A stretch of DNA of 64,000 bases from Pyropia yezoensis (Eukaryota > Rhodophyta > Bangiophyceae > Bangiales > Bangiaceae): NCBI GenBank assembly GCA_009829735.1, contig CM020618.1, positions 33,208,894-33,272,893 on the forward strand, written 5' to 3'. The notes below the pieces were generated by a model. It saw nothing but the letters and a program-made list of their open reading frames with translations, was not told the origin of the DNA and did no database searches. Of the stretch, positions 9,370 to 20,118 are shown piece after piece (the stretch's first letter is position 1; each line of letters starts with the position of its first letter). Both the position numbers and the translations under genes were made by a program.

Positions 9370-11478
9370 TTACACGGCAAACCCTGAGCTGCCATCAGAA
9401 GCACTCCCCCCCCCCGGCTCGCCAACGGCGGCAACGCCCGCCCCGCCGCCGCCGCCCCGCCACTCGGCCGAAAATGAGTAGCCTACAATGCTCGTCGCCG
9501 ACGGCCGCCGGGGGAGGCTGCCGCCCAGCGCGGCGTCGAGGAGGCCCTTGACACGCGCCCGCACCCGCGGGCGCCGGCCACCGCGACCACCTCTGCCGCC
9601 GCCGCCACCGCTATCGGCGCCGCCCTTGCCGCCACCGCCGCCGCCCCTGTCGCCACGGACGAGGCTGCGGCGGCCGCCGTCACGACCGCCGCCACCGCCA
9701 CCGTCGGCGGCCGCGGCGGGCGCGTCGGTACCCAGCGTCAGGTCTGCGTAGCGGGATAGGTCCAGGCCCGACAGGTCGTCGGCGAGCGACGCGGCGCCCG
9801 CCAGGCTCGCCGGCGCAATTGACGAGGGGGCAGTGCGGCCGCCACTGCCGCCGCCGCCGCCGCCACTGCGACCGCCGGCGCCGACACCACTGCTGCTGCC
9901 GCCCAGCCCCATGGACGAGGGCGCCCGCCCAGAGGCGGGGGCGGCGCGCGCCGCATCGACGTGGCCGGCGGTGGGGCCGCCCCCCACCGCGTCGGGCCCC
10001 TCCTCCAGCGCCGCCCAGTCGACGCCCGCAAAAAACGCGCACCCCCGCACCCGCGCTTCCCCCCACCGGTGGCTCTCGTCCTGGTGGAGGAGGCCCCGCA
10101 GGAGCGCCTCCACGTGCGCGTCCAGGCCAGCCGGCAGGTTGGGCTCCTCCGTCACGATCGACTCGAAGAGGCGGTGGTTGGTGGCGGGCCGCCCGCCTGG
10201 TGGTCCAGTGTACGGGAGGCGCCCCGTGAGGAGGCGGGCGGCCAGCACGCCCAGCGACCACCAGTCCACCGCCGTGCCATATGGACGGCCGAGGACCACC
10301 TCGGGCGCCATGTACTCGTCCGTCCCGCAAAAGGAGCGGGTGCGGCCGTGGCGGCCGGCGGGCAGCTTTTTGGCCAGCCCCATGTCGCCCAGCCGGATGA
10401 CCGCGGCCGACAGGTCGGGCCCGCCGTCGGCAGCGACCGGCGGAGCGCTGGCGAGAAACACATTCTCTGCCTTGATGTCCCGGTGAACGACGCCCAGCCG
10501 GTGGAGGACGCCCACCGCCACCACCAGCTGCGACAGCAGGCGCACCGCCTCGGACCGGGACAGAGTGCCGCCCGGCCGCCGGCGGAGGGCAGACCGCAGG
10601 TCCCCCCCCCCGCACCACTCAGACACCAGGTACAAGGCCGAGGGCGTCTGGAAGGCGTGGCGGAGCGCCAGCACGTATGGGCTGCCGCCGGTGGCGAGCT
10701 CGGCCACCAGCCGCTCGTCGACAGCGTGCCGCAGCGACCCGTCGCTGTGGTACGCATCGAACTTTTGGACCACCTTGACCGCCACCGCCTCCCCCGTCGC
10801 CGCGTCGACGGCGGCAAAGACCGAGCCGCTGCCGCCGCGGCCGACGGGGGCGACAATGGGAAAGTCTGCGGGCGACAGCCGCCGCGCAGACGCCGCGGTG
10901 GCCAGCACCACCTGCCAGTGCCGCGCGTCCTCCACGCGCGCAAAGGTGAGGGTGGCGGTGCCCCCCTCGGGGTGGGACACCCGCAGCGCACGGCCCACCG
11001 ACGGGGGCCCGCCGCTCCGCGCGCCGCGCGACACGACGGCGCGCACGTCCACGCCGCCGCCGCCACCACCCCCACCCCCACCCCCACCCCCACCCTCACC
11101 GCCACCGCCACCGTCGCCGTCACGGTCGCCAGCAAGACCGGCACCGCCGCCCACCCTCCGGATGACAGCCTCCCCATCGAGCGGCAGCATCAACGCCGGC
11201 GGGGTGGCGCCCGCCGCGGCTTGCCCCCGGTTGCCATACACGAGCAGCACCCCCGAGCGGACCTCGGCCCAGCACCCCGCGACGGAACGGCCCAGCCGCC
11301 CCCGCCGCAGCGTCAGGACGCCGCTGAGGACGGCGGGCACCCGGCGGACGAGCGACAGCCGGCTGTCGAGGGCGCCCGCGGGGGAGGGGGAGGCGGGGGG
11401 GGAGGGCGAGACGGGCGGCAGGCCGTCGCCCGCCGCGTCGGCCATCATGGCATACTCGCCGCCACCATAGTCGGCCAT
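9370..11478 (-). CDS. PH-domain AGC-family serine/threonine protein kinase (PKB/Akt-like layout)
   Basis: Predicted 702 residues from the ATG at 11478; an in-frame ATG at 11706 would add 76 Pro-rich residues that look like leader. A PH-like domain lies at about residues 45-205 (SGVLTLRRGRLGRS ... ARHWQVVLATAA), with a Gly-rich insertion, and would bind phosphoinositides. The kinase domain covers about 207-520: glycine loop VGRGGSGSVF, VAIK-type lysine in AVKVV, catalytic loop HRDIKAEN, DMG in place of DFG, activation segment FCGTDEYMAPE (AGC type) and DWWSLGVLAARLLTGRLPY. The low-complexity tail contains SIVGYSFSAEW, which resembles the AGC hydrophobic motif with Ile in first place. At the stop codon the sequence reads GTGTAAGGTGAG, which could instead be a splice donor, so the C-terminus may continue in an exon I cannot identify. 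The AGC assignment is strong; orthology to PKB is inference. Confidence 0.85.
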   Translation of the reverse strand: MADYGGGEYAMMADAAGDGLPPVSPSPPASPSPAGALDSRLSLVRRVPAVLSGVLTLRRGRLGRSVAGCWAEVRSGVLLVYGNRGQAAAGATPPALMLPLDGEAVIRRVGGGAGLAGDRDGDGGGGGEGGGGGGGGGGGGGGVDVRAVVSRGARSGGPPSVGRALRVSHPEGGTATLTFARVEDARHWQVVLATAASARRLSPADFPIVAPVGRGGSGSVFAAVDAATGEAVAVKVVQKFDAYHSDGSLRHAVDERLVAELATGGSPYVLALRHAFQTPSALYLVSEWCGGGDLRSALRRRPGGTLSRSEAVRLLSQLVVAVGVLHRLGVVHRDIKAENVFLASAPPVAADGGPDLSAAVIRLGDMGLAKKLPAGRHGRTRSFCGTDEYMAPEVVLGRPYGTAVDWWSLGVLAARLLTGRLPYTGPPGGRPATNHRLFESIVTEEPNLPAGLDAHVEALLRGLLHQDESHRWGEARVRGCAFFAGVDWAALEEGPDAVGGGPTAGHVDAARAAPASGRAPSSMGLGGSSSGVGAGGRSGGGGGGSGGRTAPSSIAPASLAGAASLADDLSGLDLSRYADLTLGTDAPAAAADGGGGGGRDGGRRSLVRGDRGGGGGGKGGADSGGGGGRGGRGGRRPRVRARVKGLLDAALGGSLPRRPSATSIVGYSFSAEWRGGGGGAGVAAVGEPGGGSASDGSSGFAV

Positions 11479-12837
11479 CCGCGGGGGAGGCGGGCAGGGG
11501 CGGTCGCGAGGGGGGGAGAGGGGGGGGGGAAGGAGGGGGGCGTGGGGGGGAAACCAACACGCGGTCGTCGATGCACGGGGGAGGGGAGAGTGGATGGGTG
11601 CAGTGTCGAAATCCGGAAGCGGGGGAGGGAAGGGTAGGCCAGAGGAGCACACGGAGAATGCGACGGCCGTCGTGGAGGACGTCACAAACGCGAATGGGTT
11701 TGACAAGGGGGAGGGTGGAGGGGGAGGTTGGGGCGGTGCAAAGGGTTGGTGGTCGGGGGAATGGCGCTAGACTGGCACGGGCGGTGGCGGTCAAGTAATC
11801 TGACGACGCCAGCCTCCCAATGCCACTGCACCCTTGTCCCGCGGCCGGCGTGGTGGGAGCGCGCGGTGCTGCGCGCTGCCGCCCCCGCCAGACGGACGCC
11901 GTACCTATATGGTGGGATACGCCGCGATATGGCCTGCGACGGCCATAGGGGTCAACGACAGGCGGCGGCGGTGGCTGGCCACTCCAGTAGCGCCATCCTG
12001 GGGGCGGACGTCGATGATGGAGCTGGACCGTGGCGTGGAGTGGGACTGACGCGCCCAGACTGCGGCACCCAATGTTCGACAAGCCCCCCCCCCCGCCTCT
12101 CCCCGGCAGGGTGACTATACCCCGCCCCCCGCTCTCGCGTCTGTGGTCCTGCAGCCTCTGTCCACCTTCCATCCGACGTGACGTTGCCATCTGTGGGGGA
12201 GAGGGGCAAGGCCGGAGGTGGCGGCAAGAGCCCTGCTGTCCACGTGGACAGGGCCCCCCTGGATATACACTGTATAAGGGGTGTGGCGGACCGCCAACAG
12301 CCAGGAGAGCTTAGCACCGCTTCGGCCACACCCCATCCCGTTCGGCCGGCCTGAAGGGGGTTCCGCCAGACCGGGCGCGCCCGCTCGTCCCCACACGCGT
12401 GCCACACCTCTCTGTTCGCCGTGATTCACAAACCTCCATTTAGGGTATCACAGATATGTGGCTGGCAGAGCCGCCATACTCCAATCCAAGGGATGGCCCA
12501 CGAAATAGTATTTCATTTCATACATACTCTTAAAAACCTCGATTGGCTTACCCATCATAAAGTACTCTAATAACTGCGAGTGGCTATCAGCGGTCGTCCT
12601 CTGAAACGTGTCAGTTCGCGCTCGTGCTTCCATACTTTGGTCTACTTTCCCGACTGTTCAGAAACTTTGCGGCATCAATGCGACGTTGGACAGGTCAGCC
12701 GACGCAATCGACACCCACTTGCCCCGGCTGCGTAGAGGTCGCAAAACCCGAATCCCGCCTGACCCCGCCCGGCGCAGTGTGTGCCCTCGTACTGCCGCAC
12801 TGAACCCCTTCTTGCTTGTGTCCCCTCTATCGCAGTC
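11479..12837. other. Divergent intergenic region kinase / prolyl-tRNA synthetase
   Basis: It should contain both promoters and 5' leaders. A TATA-like palindromic stretch TATACACTGTATAAGG lies at 12263-12278 and a less GC-rich segment at 12420-12660. CTATCGCAG just before the ATG at 12838 could be the 3' splice site of a leader intron. I see no gene. Confidence 0.4.
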
Positions 12838-15004
12838 ATGGCTGCTGTTGCGGAAAAGGACACCAAGACGGCCGCGCTTGCCGCCCCGGTAGATGCGCCT
12901 GCCGTCTCCACGACCGACGGGGCAGCTCCCGCCGACGGCGCCCCCCCTGCTGACGGCCCCCCCCCCGCGGACGGCACCGCCTCGCCTGAGCTTGATGCAG
13001 AGGCGGTGGCGGCAAAGGCTGCCCGTCAGCTGGAGAAGAAGCTGAAGAAGGAGGCGCAGAAGAAGGAGCAAAAAGAGAAGAAGGAGAAGAAGGCGGCGGC
13101 CGCGGCGGCTGCGTCGGCCAAGAAGAAGGGCGAGTCCAAGGAGGGCATGGACGTCGGGAAGGAAGAGGACTTTCCAAGATGGTACAACCAGGTTATTACC
13201 AAGTCGGAACTCATCGAGTTTTATGACATCAGCGTACGTCGTTGCCGGCCGAGTGGGTGGGCGGGCCCGTGTGGTTGTTGAGATGCAGAGAGAAAGAGGC
13301 GGCTGGCTTCGTTCTGGCAAAGAGACGGCGGCTGCTGAGTGTCGCTGTACAGCGTGAGTGCTGCAGACCGCGTAGTGGCGCCGCAGTGGGGTACTCTGGC
13401 CATGCGTGAGCCTCGGGCTACTTGCGATGGCTGACCTCTTTGTTGGATCCGCACCTTGTCTGCGTTGCTCTGCTGTCCCGTGCTACTGTACGGCGCCTCT
13501 GCTGTACGGCTTTCACCGGACCCTCACTCCACACTGACTGGGCGCGCAGGGCTGCTACATTTTGCGTCCATGGAGCTTTGCTATGTGGGACACCATCCGG
13601 GAGTTCGTGGACGCGGCCATCAAGAAGCAGGGGGTCCAAAACGCTTACTTTCCCCTATTTGTGTCAGAGGATCGACTAGAGAAGGAGGCGTCTCACATTG
13701 AGGGCTTTGCCCCCGAGGTCGCCTGGGTCACCCGCTCTGGCCAGACGGACCTGGACAAGCCCATCGCGGTGCGCCCCACTTCCGAGACGATCATGTACCC
13801 TGCGTTTGCCAAGTGGATCCGCTCCCATCGGGACCTGCCGCTCAAGCTGAACCAGTGGTCCAATGTGGTGCGGTGGGAGTTCAAGCACCCCACCCCCTTC
13901 CTACGCTCCCGTGAGTTCCTGTGGCAGGAGGGCCACACCGCTTTTGCGACACAGGAGGAGGCGGACGCTGAGGTGCTGGCCATCCTCGACCTGTATCGGG
14001 ATACGTACGAGACGCTCTTGGCCGTTCCCGTCATTCGCGGGCGCAAGTCGGAGAAGGAGAAGTTCGCGGGCGGCCTCTACACCACCACCGTCGAGGGCTT
14101 TATCCCCTCCACCGGGCGTGCCATTCAAGGCGCGACCAGCCACTGTCTCGGTCAAAACTTTGGCAAGATGTTTGGCATCACGTATTTGCCTGAGTCGGGC
14201 GGCGCCGCGAAGACGGTGTGGCAAAACTCTTGGGGCCTTACCACCCGCTCCATTGGTGTGATGGTCATGACTCATGGGGACGATAAGGGCCTTGTACTTC
14301 CTCCCCGGGTGGCCACCTTGCAGGTGATTGTAATTCCCATTGTGGTCAAGGGGCGGGAGGAGGAAATGGCGACGCATGCGCGGCGGATAGCCGACGAACT
14401 TTCGGCCGCTGGTCTTCGCGCCGACGTGGATGCGCGAACGGACAAGACGCCAGGATGGAAGTTTTCGCAGTGGGAGCTGAAGGGCGTACCCGTGAGGGTG
14501 GAACTGGGTCCCCGCGATGTGGATGCGTCATCGGCCGTAGCTGTTCGGCGGGATACCTTTGCCAAGACGACTTTCCCGTGGACGTCGCTTGCTGATGATG
14601 TGCGCGCACTGCTGGACCACGTCCAGGCGGATATGCTGGAGCGGGCACGGAACACGGTTGCTTCCCGCATTTCGATTGTGCACGGCTGGGAGGGTTTTGT
14701 GCCCATCCTTGACGCCAAGGGCATGGCCGTCGCGCCCTGGTGTACCACCGTTGAGTGCGAGGAGGATGTGAAGAAGCGGTCAGAGGAGGCAAGCCTCGCT
14801 GCGGCCGCCGCTGCCGCTGCTGCACAGGGCTCCTCTGTGGGCGAGACGGACGAGCGGGCACTTTCGGGCGCTGCGAAGACTTTGTGCATGCCTTTCAAAG
14901 AGGAGCTGGACAGGATGGGCGTGCCAGAGATGGCGGAAGGCGCCAAGTGTTTTGCGTGTGACGGGGCGGCCGAATCCTTCACGTTGTGGGGACGCAGCTA
15001 CTAG
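12838..15004 (+). CDS. Prolyl-tRNA synthetase, eukaryotic/archaeal type
   Basis: Class II aminoacyl-tRNA synthetase that charges tRNA-Pro. Exons 12838-13233 and 13550-15004 join in phase 0 across a 316-bp intron (GTACGT...GCGCAG), giving 616 residues with the family sequence EFYDIS|GCYILRPWSFAMW at the junction. The first ~100 residues are Ala/Pro-rich then Lys/Glu-rich, a charged helix like the linkers of eukaryotic enzymes. Class II motif 1 is near VQNAYFPLFVSE, motif 2 is RPTSETIMYP ... VVRWEFKHPTPFLRSREFLWQEGHTAF, and motif 3 is KTVWQNSWGLTTRSIGVMVM. Next come the anticodon-binding domain and the C-terminal zinc domain with Cys in VECEED and AKCFACDG. The protein ends in LWGRSY, and a terminal Tyr is typical of this type. 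No transit peptide is obvious, so I infer a cytosolic enzyme. An Ala run (AAAAAAAA) sits in the zinc domain. Confidence 0.95.
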
Positions 15005-15536
15005 ACTGCCTGTTTCCCGACTGGCATGGCATCTTTTGGTCGTACGACCTTTTCTCTTTCTCGCTTCGCTAGCTTGCATTGTTCGTTCACATTCCTTGTA
15101 GGCATGCCTGTTTTGTGATTTTTCGTGTGCTCTCATCGCAGTGCCTGAAAACCGAAAGCATCAGACATCTCTTTTCGAGGTCTGGTGCTCCGATTGGTGT
15201 CGAACAACGAAGGTGACCGCACACAGCATACCAAGTACAGTCGATAATGACGGCCGTAGACCTGGCAATGGCAGATATCTTTACTTGCCGCAGCGGCATG
15301 AGCAGCTTGATGAATACTCGTGCTCTCGCGTCGCCCACAGTGGATTGCAGCACGGCAGCGCACAGCGTTTAATAGTTGCTGGGGGGAAAAAAGATGTCGC
15401 ACGAGGGCAACAGAGCTAGCAAACACGCGAAATACACCAGCGAAGCGCCGCACCTAAAGCGCGCGTCGGAACTCGCCACCCACCCGGCCGCGCTGCGAGC
15501 AAATCCTCAAGCCGGTGGCTTCCGCATGCACGTCTA
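15005..15536. other. Convergent intergenic region
   Basis: Shared 3' region of prolyl-tRNA synthetase and ATP sulfurylase. Composition is closer to 50% GC than its neighbours. No repeat, RNA or gene is recognised. Confidence 0.5.
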
Positions 15537-16799
15537 TTAAGCAGTCGCGCTCTTGTTCTTGGCCGCATAGTAGTCCATGAGCACCTGTGCGGTGGCAGGG
15601 CGCATGACTCGCGAGTCGGGCATCGACCCCGAGTTGAGCATCTCCCGCATCTTGGAACCCGAAATCGAAACAGTGGTCTTGCCCTTGTTCTCCGAGCAAA
15701 GGCCCACATGGCCCAGCTCCTCGAAGTACGCGGCGAAGCCGACATTGACAGTCTTGATCTGCAGGTCACCCTCCAGCTTCTCAAAGATCTCCTGCGCATC
15801 AAAGTCACCCCAGATGGCGCTCTTGTCGTCAAAAGGTGCGTCCGCGTGCTTGCGGCCGATGATGAAGTGCGTGATCCCCAGGTTCTGACGGTAGATGGCG
15901 TGCATGACCGCCTCAGACGGGCCACCGTAGAACATGCGCATGTCCAGGCCAGCCAGACGAGTCTGCTCCCGCAGGTTCTGACCCTTGGACTTCCAGAGCT
16001 CCTCGTCCATGTCACCCTCGCCGATGAAGCCACCGTCAATCAGCTTGATGTACGTCTCCATCCGAGTCGCAGCAGGCACGTCATCGCCCTTGAGCTGCCC
16101 CACCAGGGGGTTGAGGAAGACGCCCACCTTGCTCGAGTCCCCAACTTCCTTGAGCAGCTTCTCCGCCCCATAAACGAGGGCGTACTCGTGAGCACGGTGC
16201 AGCGGATTGCGGGTCTGGAAAGCCACCGAGGCACCGTACCCCTGCTCCTTCAGAAGCGCGCGCATGCTCTGCGGGTACAGAATGCGGTCCTTGAACGGAC
16301 GGGCCTCATCATGCGCCAGGACCGAGATGGAGCCGCCCACGAGGTCCGTGCGCGGGTCATCCAGCCACAGACGCGCGCCCGGGTGATCCGTGCGCTCCGT
16401 CCCGTAAACAGCCTTGAGGAAGGCCGGCTTGTCCCACGAAAAGGCCGCATCCACGGTCAGCGTGCCGAAGACGTCGCCCGACTCGGAAACCAGCGCGGCA
16501 GGCTCACCCGCCTTGAGCGCCTTGGCCTCTTCGGCCGTCACGGGCAGAGACAGCGGGATAGTCCACGCCCACAGCTTGCCGTCACGCTCAATGCCCTTCT
16601 TCAGCAGCACGCTGTCATAGTCCGCCTTGGTCATCGGGCCAGTCAGCGGGGAGAGGGTGCCATCCGCAATGCGGTGCAGGGTGGTGTAGTCGGTGGCATT
16701 GACCACAATCTTAGGCAGAAGCTCGGTGGAGGGCAGCGAGTCCACTACCCGGTTAACCGGCTCAGACAGGCCACCGTGGACGGGGCTGACGTTCGCCAT
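15537..16799 (-). CDS. ATP sulfurylase (sulfate adenylyltransferase)
   Basis: Catalyses ATP + sulfate to adenosine 5'-phosphosulfate + PPi, the first step of sulfate assimilation. The 420-residue frame from the ATG at 16799 starts MANVSPVHGGL and has no intron. The substrate-binding motif QTRNPLHRAHEY and the ATP-binding GRKHADAPF are present, as are AKALKAGEPAAL and MREMLNSG near the C-terminus, all typical of the family. There is no APS-kinase fusion; the protein ends NKSATA shortly after the catalytic domain. The frame stays open upstream to an ATG at 16901, which would add 34 residues rich in Ser/Pro/Arg that could act as an organelle transit peptide. Plastid or cytosolic location therefore depends on the start used. 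The codon bias is strong and even, as expected for a well-expressed gene. Confidence 0.95.
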   Translation of the reverse strand: MANVSPVHGGLSEPVNRVVDSLPSTELLPKIVVNATDYTTLHRIADGTLSPLTGPMTKADYDSVLLKKGIERDGKLWAWTIPLSLPVTAEEAKALKAGEPAALVSESGDVFGTLTVDAAFSWDKPAFLKAVYGTERTDHPGARLWLDDPRTDLVGGSISVLAHDEARPFKDRILYPQSMRALLKEQGYGASVAFQTRNPLHRAHEYALVYGAEKLLKEVGDSSKVGVFLNPLVGQLKGDDVPAATRMETYIKLIDGGFIGEGDMDEELWKSKGQNLREQTRLAGLDMRMFYGGPSEAVMHAIYRQNLGITHFIIGRKHADAPFDDKSAIWGDFDAQEIFEKLEGDLQIKTVNVGFAAYFEELGHVGLCSENKGKTTVSISGSKMREMLNSGSMPDSRVMRPATAQVLMDYYAAKNKSATA

Positions 16800-17760
16800 G
16801 ATGAGGAGCTGTACGGGCGTCAGCCGCCAAGGAGGAGGTTGGCGAAGGGTCAGGGGGAAGGTGCTAGGGGGCGATGGAGAGTGCCGGGCAATGATCTGCA
16901 CGGCGGCCGGGGGCGTAGATCAGCGTGCGTTACCTCGACCGCGCCGGTGGACGTCGGGGGTTGCAGGAGACGGTGACTGGTAGTCGCACTGACTGCGGCG
17001 GGCACACAAGGGGCAGTGAGGTGGCCAATCGAACTCAACGGACAGGCCCCCCCCCAATGCACGGGGTTTTCGAATGCGCCGCCGGCGCCCGGCCGTGCAT
17101 TGCAGCGTGTCTGGGCGGGGGGGCTTGAAAGTGACTTCAGTGCCCCCCAGCCTGGCAGGTGTAGTAAACAGGGTGCCCAGCGCCGCTCGTGGATAGCTAG
17201 ATACCCCACCCAGTTCAGGCGGATCCACATTCCCTGCCTCTGTCCCCTCTCACTCCATCCTCGAAGCGGATTGGCCATCTGCTGGCGCGCAAGGGGCATG
17301 CTTGCCCACACTCGTCCTCATCGACCACAAGAAAAAAAAGCTGGCCGCGCCTGTAGCTGACACCGCCGTCGCCTGCACCCAAAACCGCCATGAAGCCACT
17401 GTTTGTTGGAGCCCTGGATAGCCGTAACGGCCCTTTTCAGTCTTCCTGGCGCGAAGTGCGAGTGGACACGTCACAAGCGTGTGCCGCAAGCAGCGTTGCG
17501 AAGAAGTATAAGAGGGAATGCCCTTAGTACACTACAATTACACATTTACCGATTCAGCATAGAAGGCACACGTGGCAAGGCTTTCCCGCCCATACACTTT
17601 CCATGCGACGGAAGCAAGGCGTGGGCGGGGCCTTTCCCCTGAAGGCGGCTAGAGGCCACGGCCATCCGCTCCCCGCGAAGTCCCGCCCCCACTCCACGTC
17701 ATTCCTACCCCTTCCACCCCCTCCGCCACCGCCAATCCAGCTCAGCTTCGCAGGTCAGCT
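16800..17760. other. Intergenic region upstream of ATP sulfurylase
   Basis: It contains the ATP sulfurylase promoter and the 3' region of the next minus-strand gene. A TATA-like AGTATAAGAGG at 17505-17515 reads on the plus strand, but no plus-strand gene follows it. Nothing else is recognised. Confidence 0.4.
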
Positions 17761-18387
17761 TCACTTTTTGGCCCCCCCTTCGCCCCCCCCTCGGCGGCCC
17801 AACGCCGCCCGCGTCGGCCGCACCAACCACCGCTCCACCACCGGAGCGAGCGCGAGCGCACCCGCCACCCGCAGCGGGCGGCTCACATTGTTGATAAGCC
17901 ACATGCCCGCAAAGATCTTGGGCGCCGCCGCCCACCCCCACACCCCCCCCGCCGCCAAGTACGCGCGCGCCGCGAGCACCGCCGACAGGGAGTAGGTGAC
18001 GGCGTCAAAGAGGCCGTACGCCAGCACCGCCGACAGGCCGTAGGTGCGAAGGGTGGCGGCCGCGGCGGCGGGCGCCATCGCCGCGCGCAGGCGGGACCAC
18101 CAGGTGGTGGCGGGGGGTGTGGCAGGCGCTCCCACCGAGGGCGGCGGGGGGGGCGCAGCTGACCCCGCGTCACCGGCCGCGCCTGGCGGACCAGGCGGTG
18201 ACGCAGACGCCCGTGGCGGGGCGGGCGAGCGGCTGCCGACGCAAAGCGGCGGCGGCGGCGGCGACCGCCGCAGCGTGAGGCGGCGGCAGGTGCGGACCAT
18301 GGCGGCAGCGCCACCGCCGCCGCCAACGGCCACCCGCGGCGAGAGGAGGGGCGGGGGCGTCGCAAACGTGGCGGTGAGGGAGGCCAT
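17761..18387 (-). CDS. Probable plastid-targeted small membrane protein, DUF1279/FAM210-like (tentative)
   Basis: 208 residues from the ATG at 18387 (MASLTATFATPPPLLSP). The N-terminal ~75 residues are rich in Ser/Thr/Arg/Pro without acidic residues, as in a plastid transit peptide. A Pro/Gly linker follows, then a compact helical domain at about 115-205: LRTYGLSAVLAYGLFDAVTY, a second hydrophobic stretch, and WLINNVSRPLRVAGALALAP. The tyrosine-glycine opening and the PxR-x-A-L-A-x-P ending recall the DUF1279 (FAM210) family or a related algal/plant family. I rest this on pattern memory, not on an alignment. The C-terminus is basic (RRGGGEGGAKK). An upstream in-frame ATG at 18642 exists, but the stretch between looks like leader. 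Confidence 0.6.
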   Translation of the reverse strand: MASLTATFATPPPLLSPRVAVGGGGGAAAMVRTCRRLTLRRSPPPPPLCVGSRSPAPPRASASPPGPPGAAGDAGSAAPPPPPSVGAPATPPATTWWSRLRAAMAPAAAAATLRTYGLSAVLAYGLFDAVTYSLSAVLAARAYLAAGGVWGWAAAPKIFAGMWLINNVSRPLRVAGALALAPVVERWLVRPTRAALGRRGGGEGGAKK

Positions 18388-19368
18388 GGCCGTGGCCAAG
18401 GCCAGAGACGTAGGAGGTGGGGTAGGGAAAGGACGAGAGAGGGTGAGAGGGGTGAATGGGGATGGTGAGGTGAGCAGCAAAGGGGGGGGAGGTGGCGACG
18501 TGAGGGGAGAGAGGGAAGAGCACAGCAAACGGGACAGGGCAAGGTCGCAGCACCAAAACAACCACGGCGAGACGGCGTGAGCTCGCACCGCCTTTTCGGT
18601 CTCGAGGTGCCTCGCTGGATGCGCCAGTACTTGGCGCATCAAACCTGATGGGCAGGCGGATTTTCGCGAGCGTGAGGAATTGATACTCTTCCGAAGTGTT
18701 TATTATAAGTACAGTACTGAGAATGCATGAACAGTAAAGTACGTATGAGCCGTGAATTGGCTGTGGATTGGCCGTGGATTGGCTGTGGATCGATAGATGC
18801 AAAGCTGTGTGGGTCAGATGTGGGATTTGATTGTCGTGTGCTGTGGAGCTGCCGACCGGCAGCACTTGAAAGCCGAGCGATGTAGGTACAGTACATACAT
18901 ACAGCGGATACATACAGCGGAGACACATCTACGAAGAGAAGCCACCAGGGGCGCGGGGGGAGGGGGGGGAGAGTGCCGGCGCCAGCCAATGACGGGGCTG
19001 CTCGGAGGAGGGGAGGGGGAGGGGGGAGGGGGTGCCAGTTTACGCGTGGATGTGCACCCAAGGGGCGGAGGAGCAGCCAGCGGCGCCAGAAGAAGGTTTC
19101 TTTCTGGCCCTCCCTCTTCCTGCTGGCGTCCCCGCCGCGCCCGCATTTTCACCGGCAGTCGCCCAGCTTGTTCCGCCCCGCCGGCACGCCCCCCCTCCTT
19201 CGCCGTCGGCAGGCACCTCGTCGCGGCGGTCGAGAGGCCATCACCCCTGCGACGCGCCCCCTTCGCGCGTGCAGCCGCGCACTCCCCTCCCCTTCTCTCC
19301 TATTGGAGCCGTGGCCGCCACACCACCCGACGGCGCGTCGGCCGCTCACCACCCGAGCGACACTCCCC

Positions 19369-19400
<32 letters not shown>

Positions 19401-19437
19401 CCCGCAGTCCCCCCGCCGTCCATCTGCCGTCTGCCCT
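18388..19437. other. Intergenic region with simple repeats
   Basis: Contains AAGTACAGTACTG (18707-18719), GGTACAGTACATACATACAGCGGATACATACAGCGG (18885 onward; two short direct repeats of GATACATACAGCGG type), a direct repeat of a TTGGCTGTGGAT-like unit at 18757-18792, and a poly-C run at 19371-19399. No gene is seen. Confidence 0.5.
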
Positions 19438-20118
19438 TCACGCGGGGCAGTAAGAGGCAGGGGGCACGTGGTTTTGGGAGTTCCCACAGCAGTCGTCCAT
19501 GGTCATCCCCCATGCCGCAAAGATGGTCACCAGATACGCGCAGTCGTCTACACAGCAGACGCTGTCAAACAAGGTGGTGCCGGCGCAGCAGGCGGTCGGC
19601 GGGGGGGTCGGCTGATCCCCCGTAATGACAACGTGCCAACCATGCATCTGGTTGTGGGGCGGGGAGGTCGACCGCGGCTTGACAGCCGCGGTGGGGCGTG
19701 GCGACGCGGCGAGGCCACATGGGTTGTCCAGGTCGCCAATTTCCAGCGCCGCCACCACCGCCGCCACCTCCGTGGCGTTAAAGTCACAGGTGGCGGCGCC
19801 GGCAGCGGCCTGGGCGGCCACCCCCGCGGCGACGGTGGCCAACCCCGCCGAGGCGGTGGCCAGGCGGTCGGCCTTGGCCCCCGCCACCCCGCAGTCGGTG
19901 GCGGTGAGCGCGTTGATGTAGGTAGCAAGGTGGGCGGCACTTGCCGCACACTCCACGGAGTCAATGGAGACCACCCCGGTCGTCGTCTGGCGGATGGCAC
20001 CGCTCCCGTCGCCCCGAGAGGAGATTACCAAAGCGGTGGCAGAGGGGAGGGGGGCCACGCCGAGGGCAGCGACGATGGCCAGGGCGGCCAGCACCGCCGC
20101 GCGGGAGAAGGATGCCAT
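19438..20118 (-). CDS. Secreted Cys-rich protein, unknown function
   Basis: 226 residues from the ATG at 20118. It opens with a clear signal peptide (MASFSRAAVLAALAIVAAL..., likely cleaved after SATA near residue 29). The mature part has an Ala-rich helical middle (residues ~45-120) and a C-terminal third with 12 Cys overall, several paired (TACC, SVCC, DDCC). It also has a possible N-glycosylation site NAT in CDFNATE. No membrane anchor follows the signal. The frame stays open upstream to 20964, but that stretch lacks coding character. I do not recognise the family; a cell-wall or extracellular role is only a guess from the signal peptide and cysteines. Confidence 0.6.
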   Translation of the reverse strand: MASFSRAAVLAALAIVAALGVAPLPSATALVISSRGDGSGAIRQTTTGVVSIDSVECAASAAHLATYINALTATDCGVAGAKADRLATASAGLATVAAGVAAQAAAGAATCDFNATEVAAVVAALEIGDLDNPCGLAASPRPTAAVKPRSTSPPHNQMHGWHVVITGDQPTPPPTACCAGTTLFDSVCCVDDCAYLVTIFAAWGMTMDDCCGNSQNHVPPASYCPA

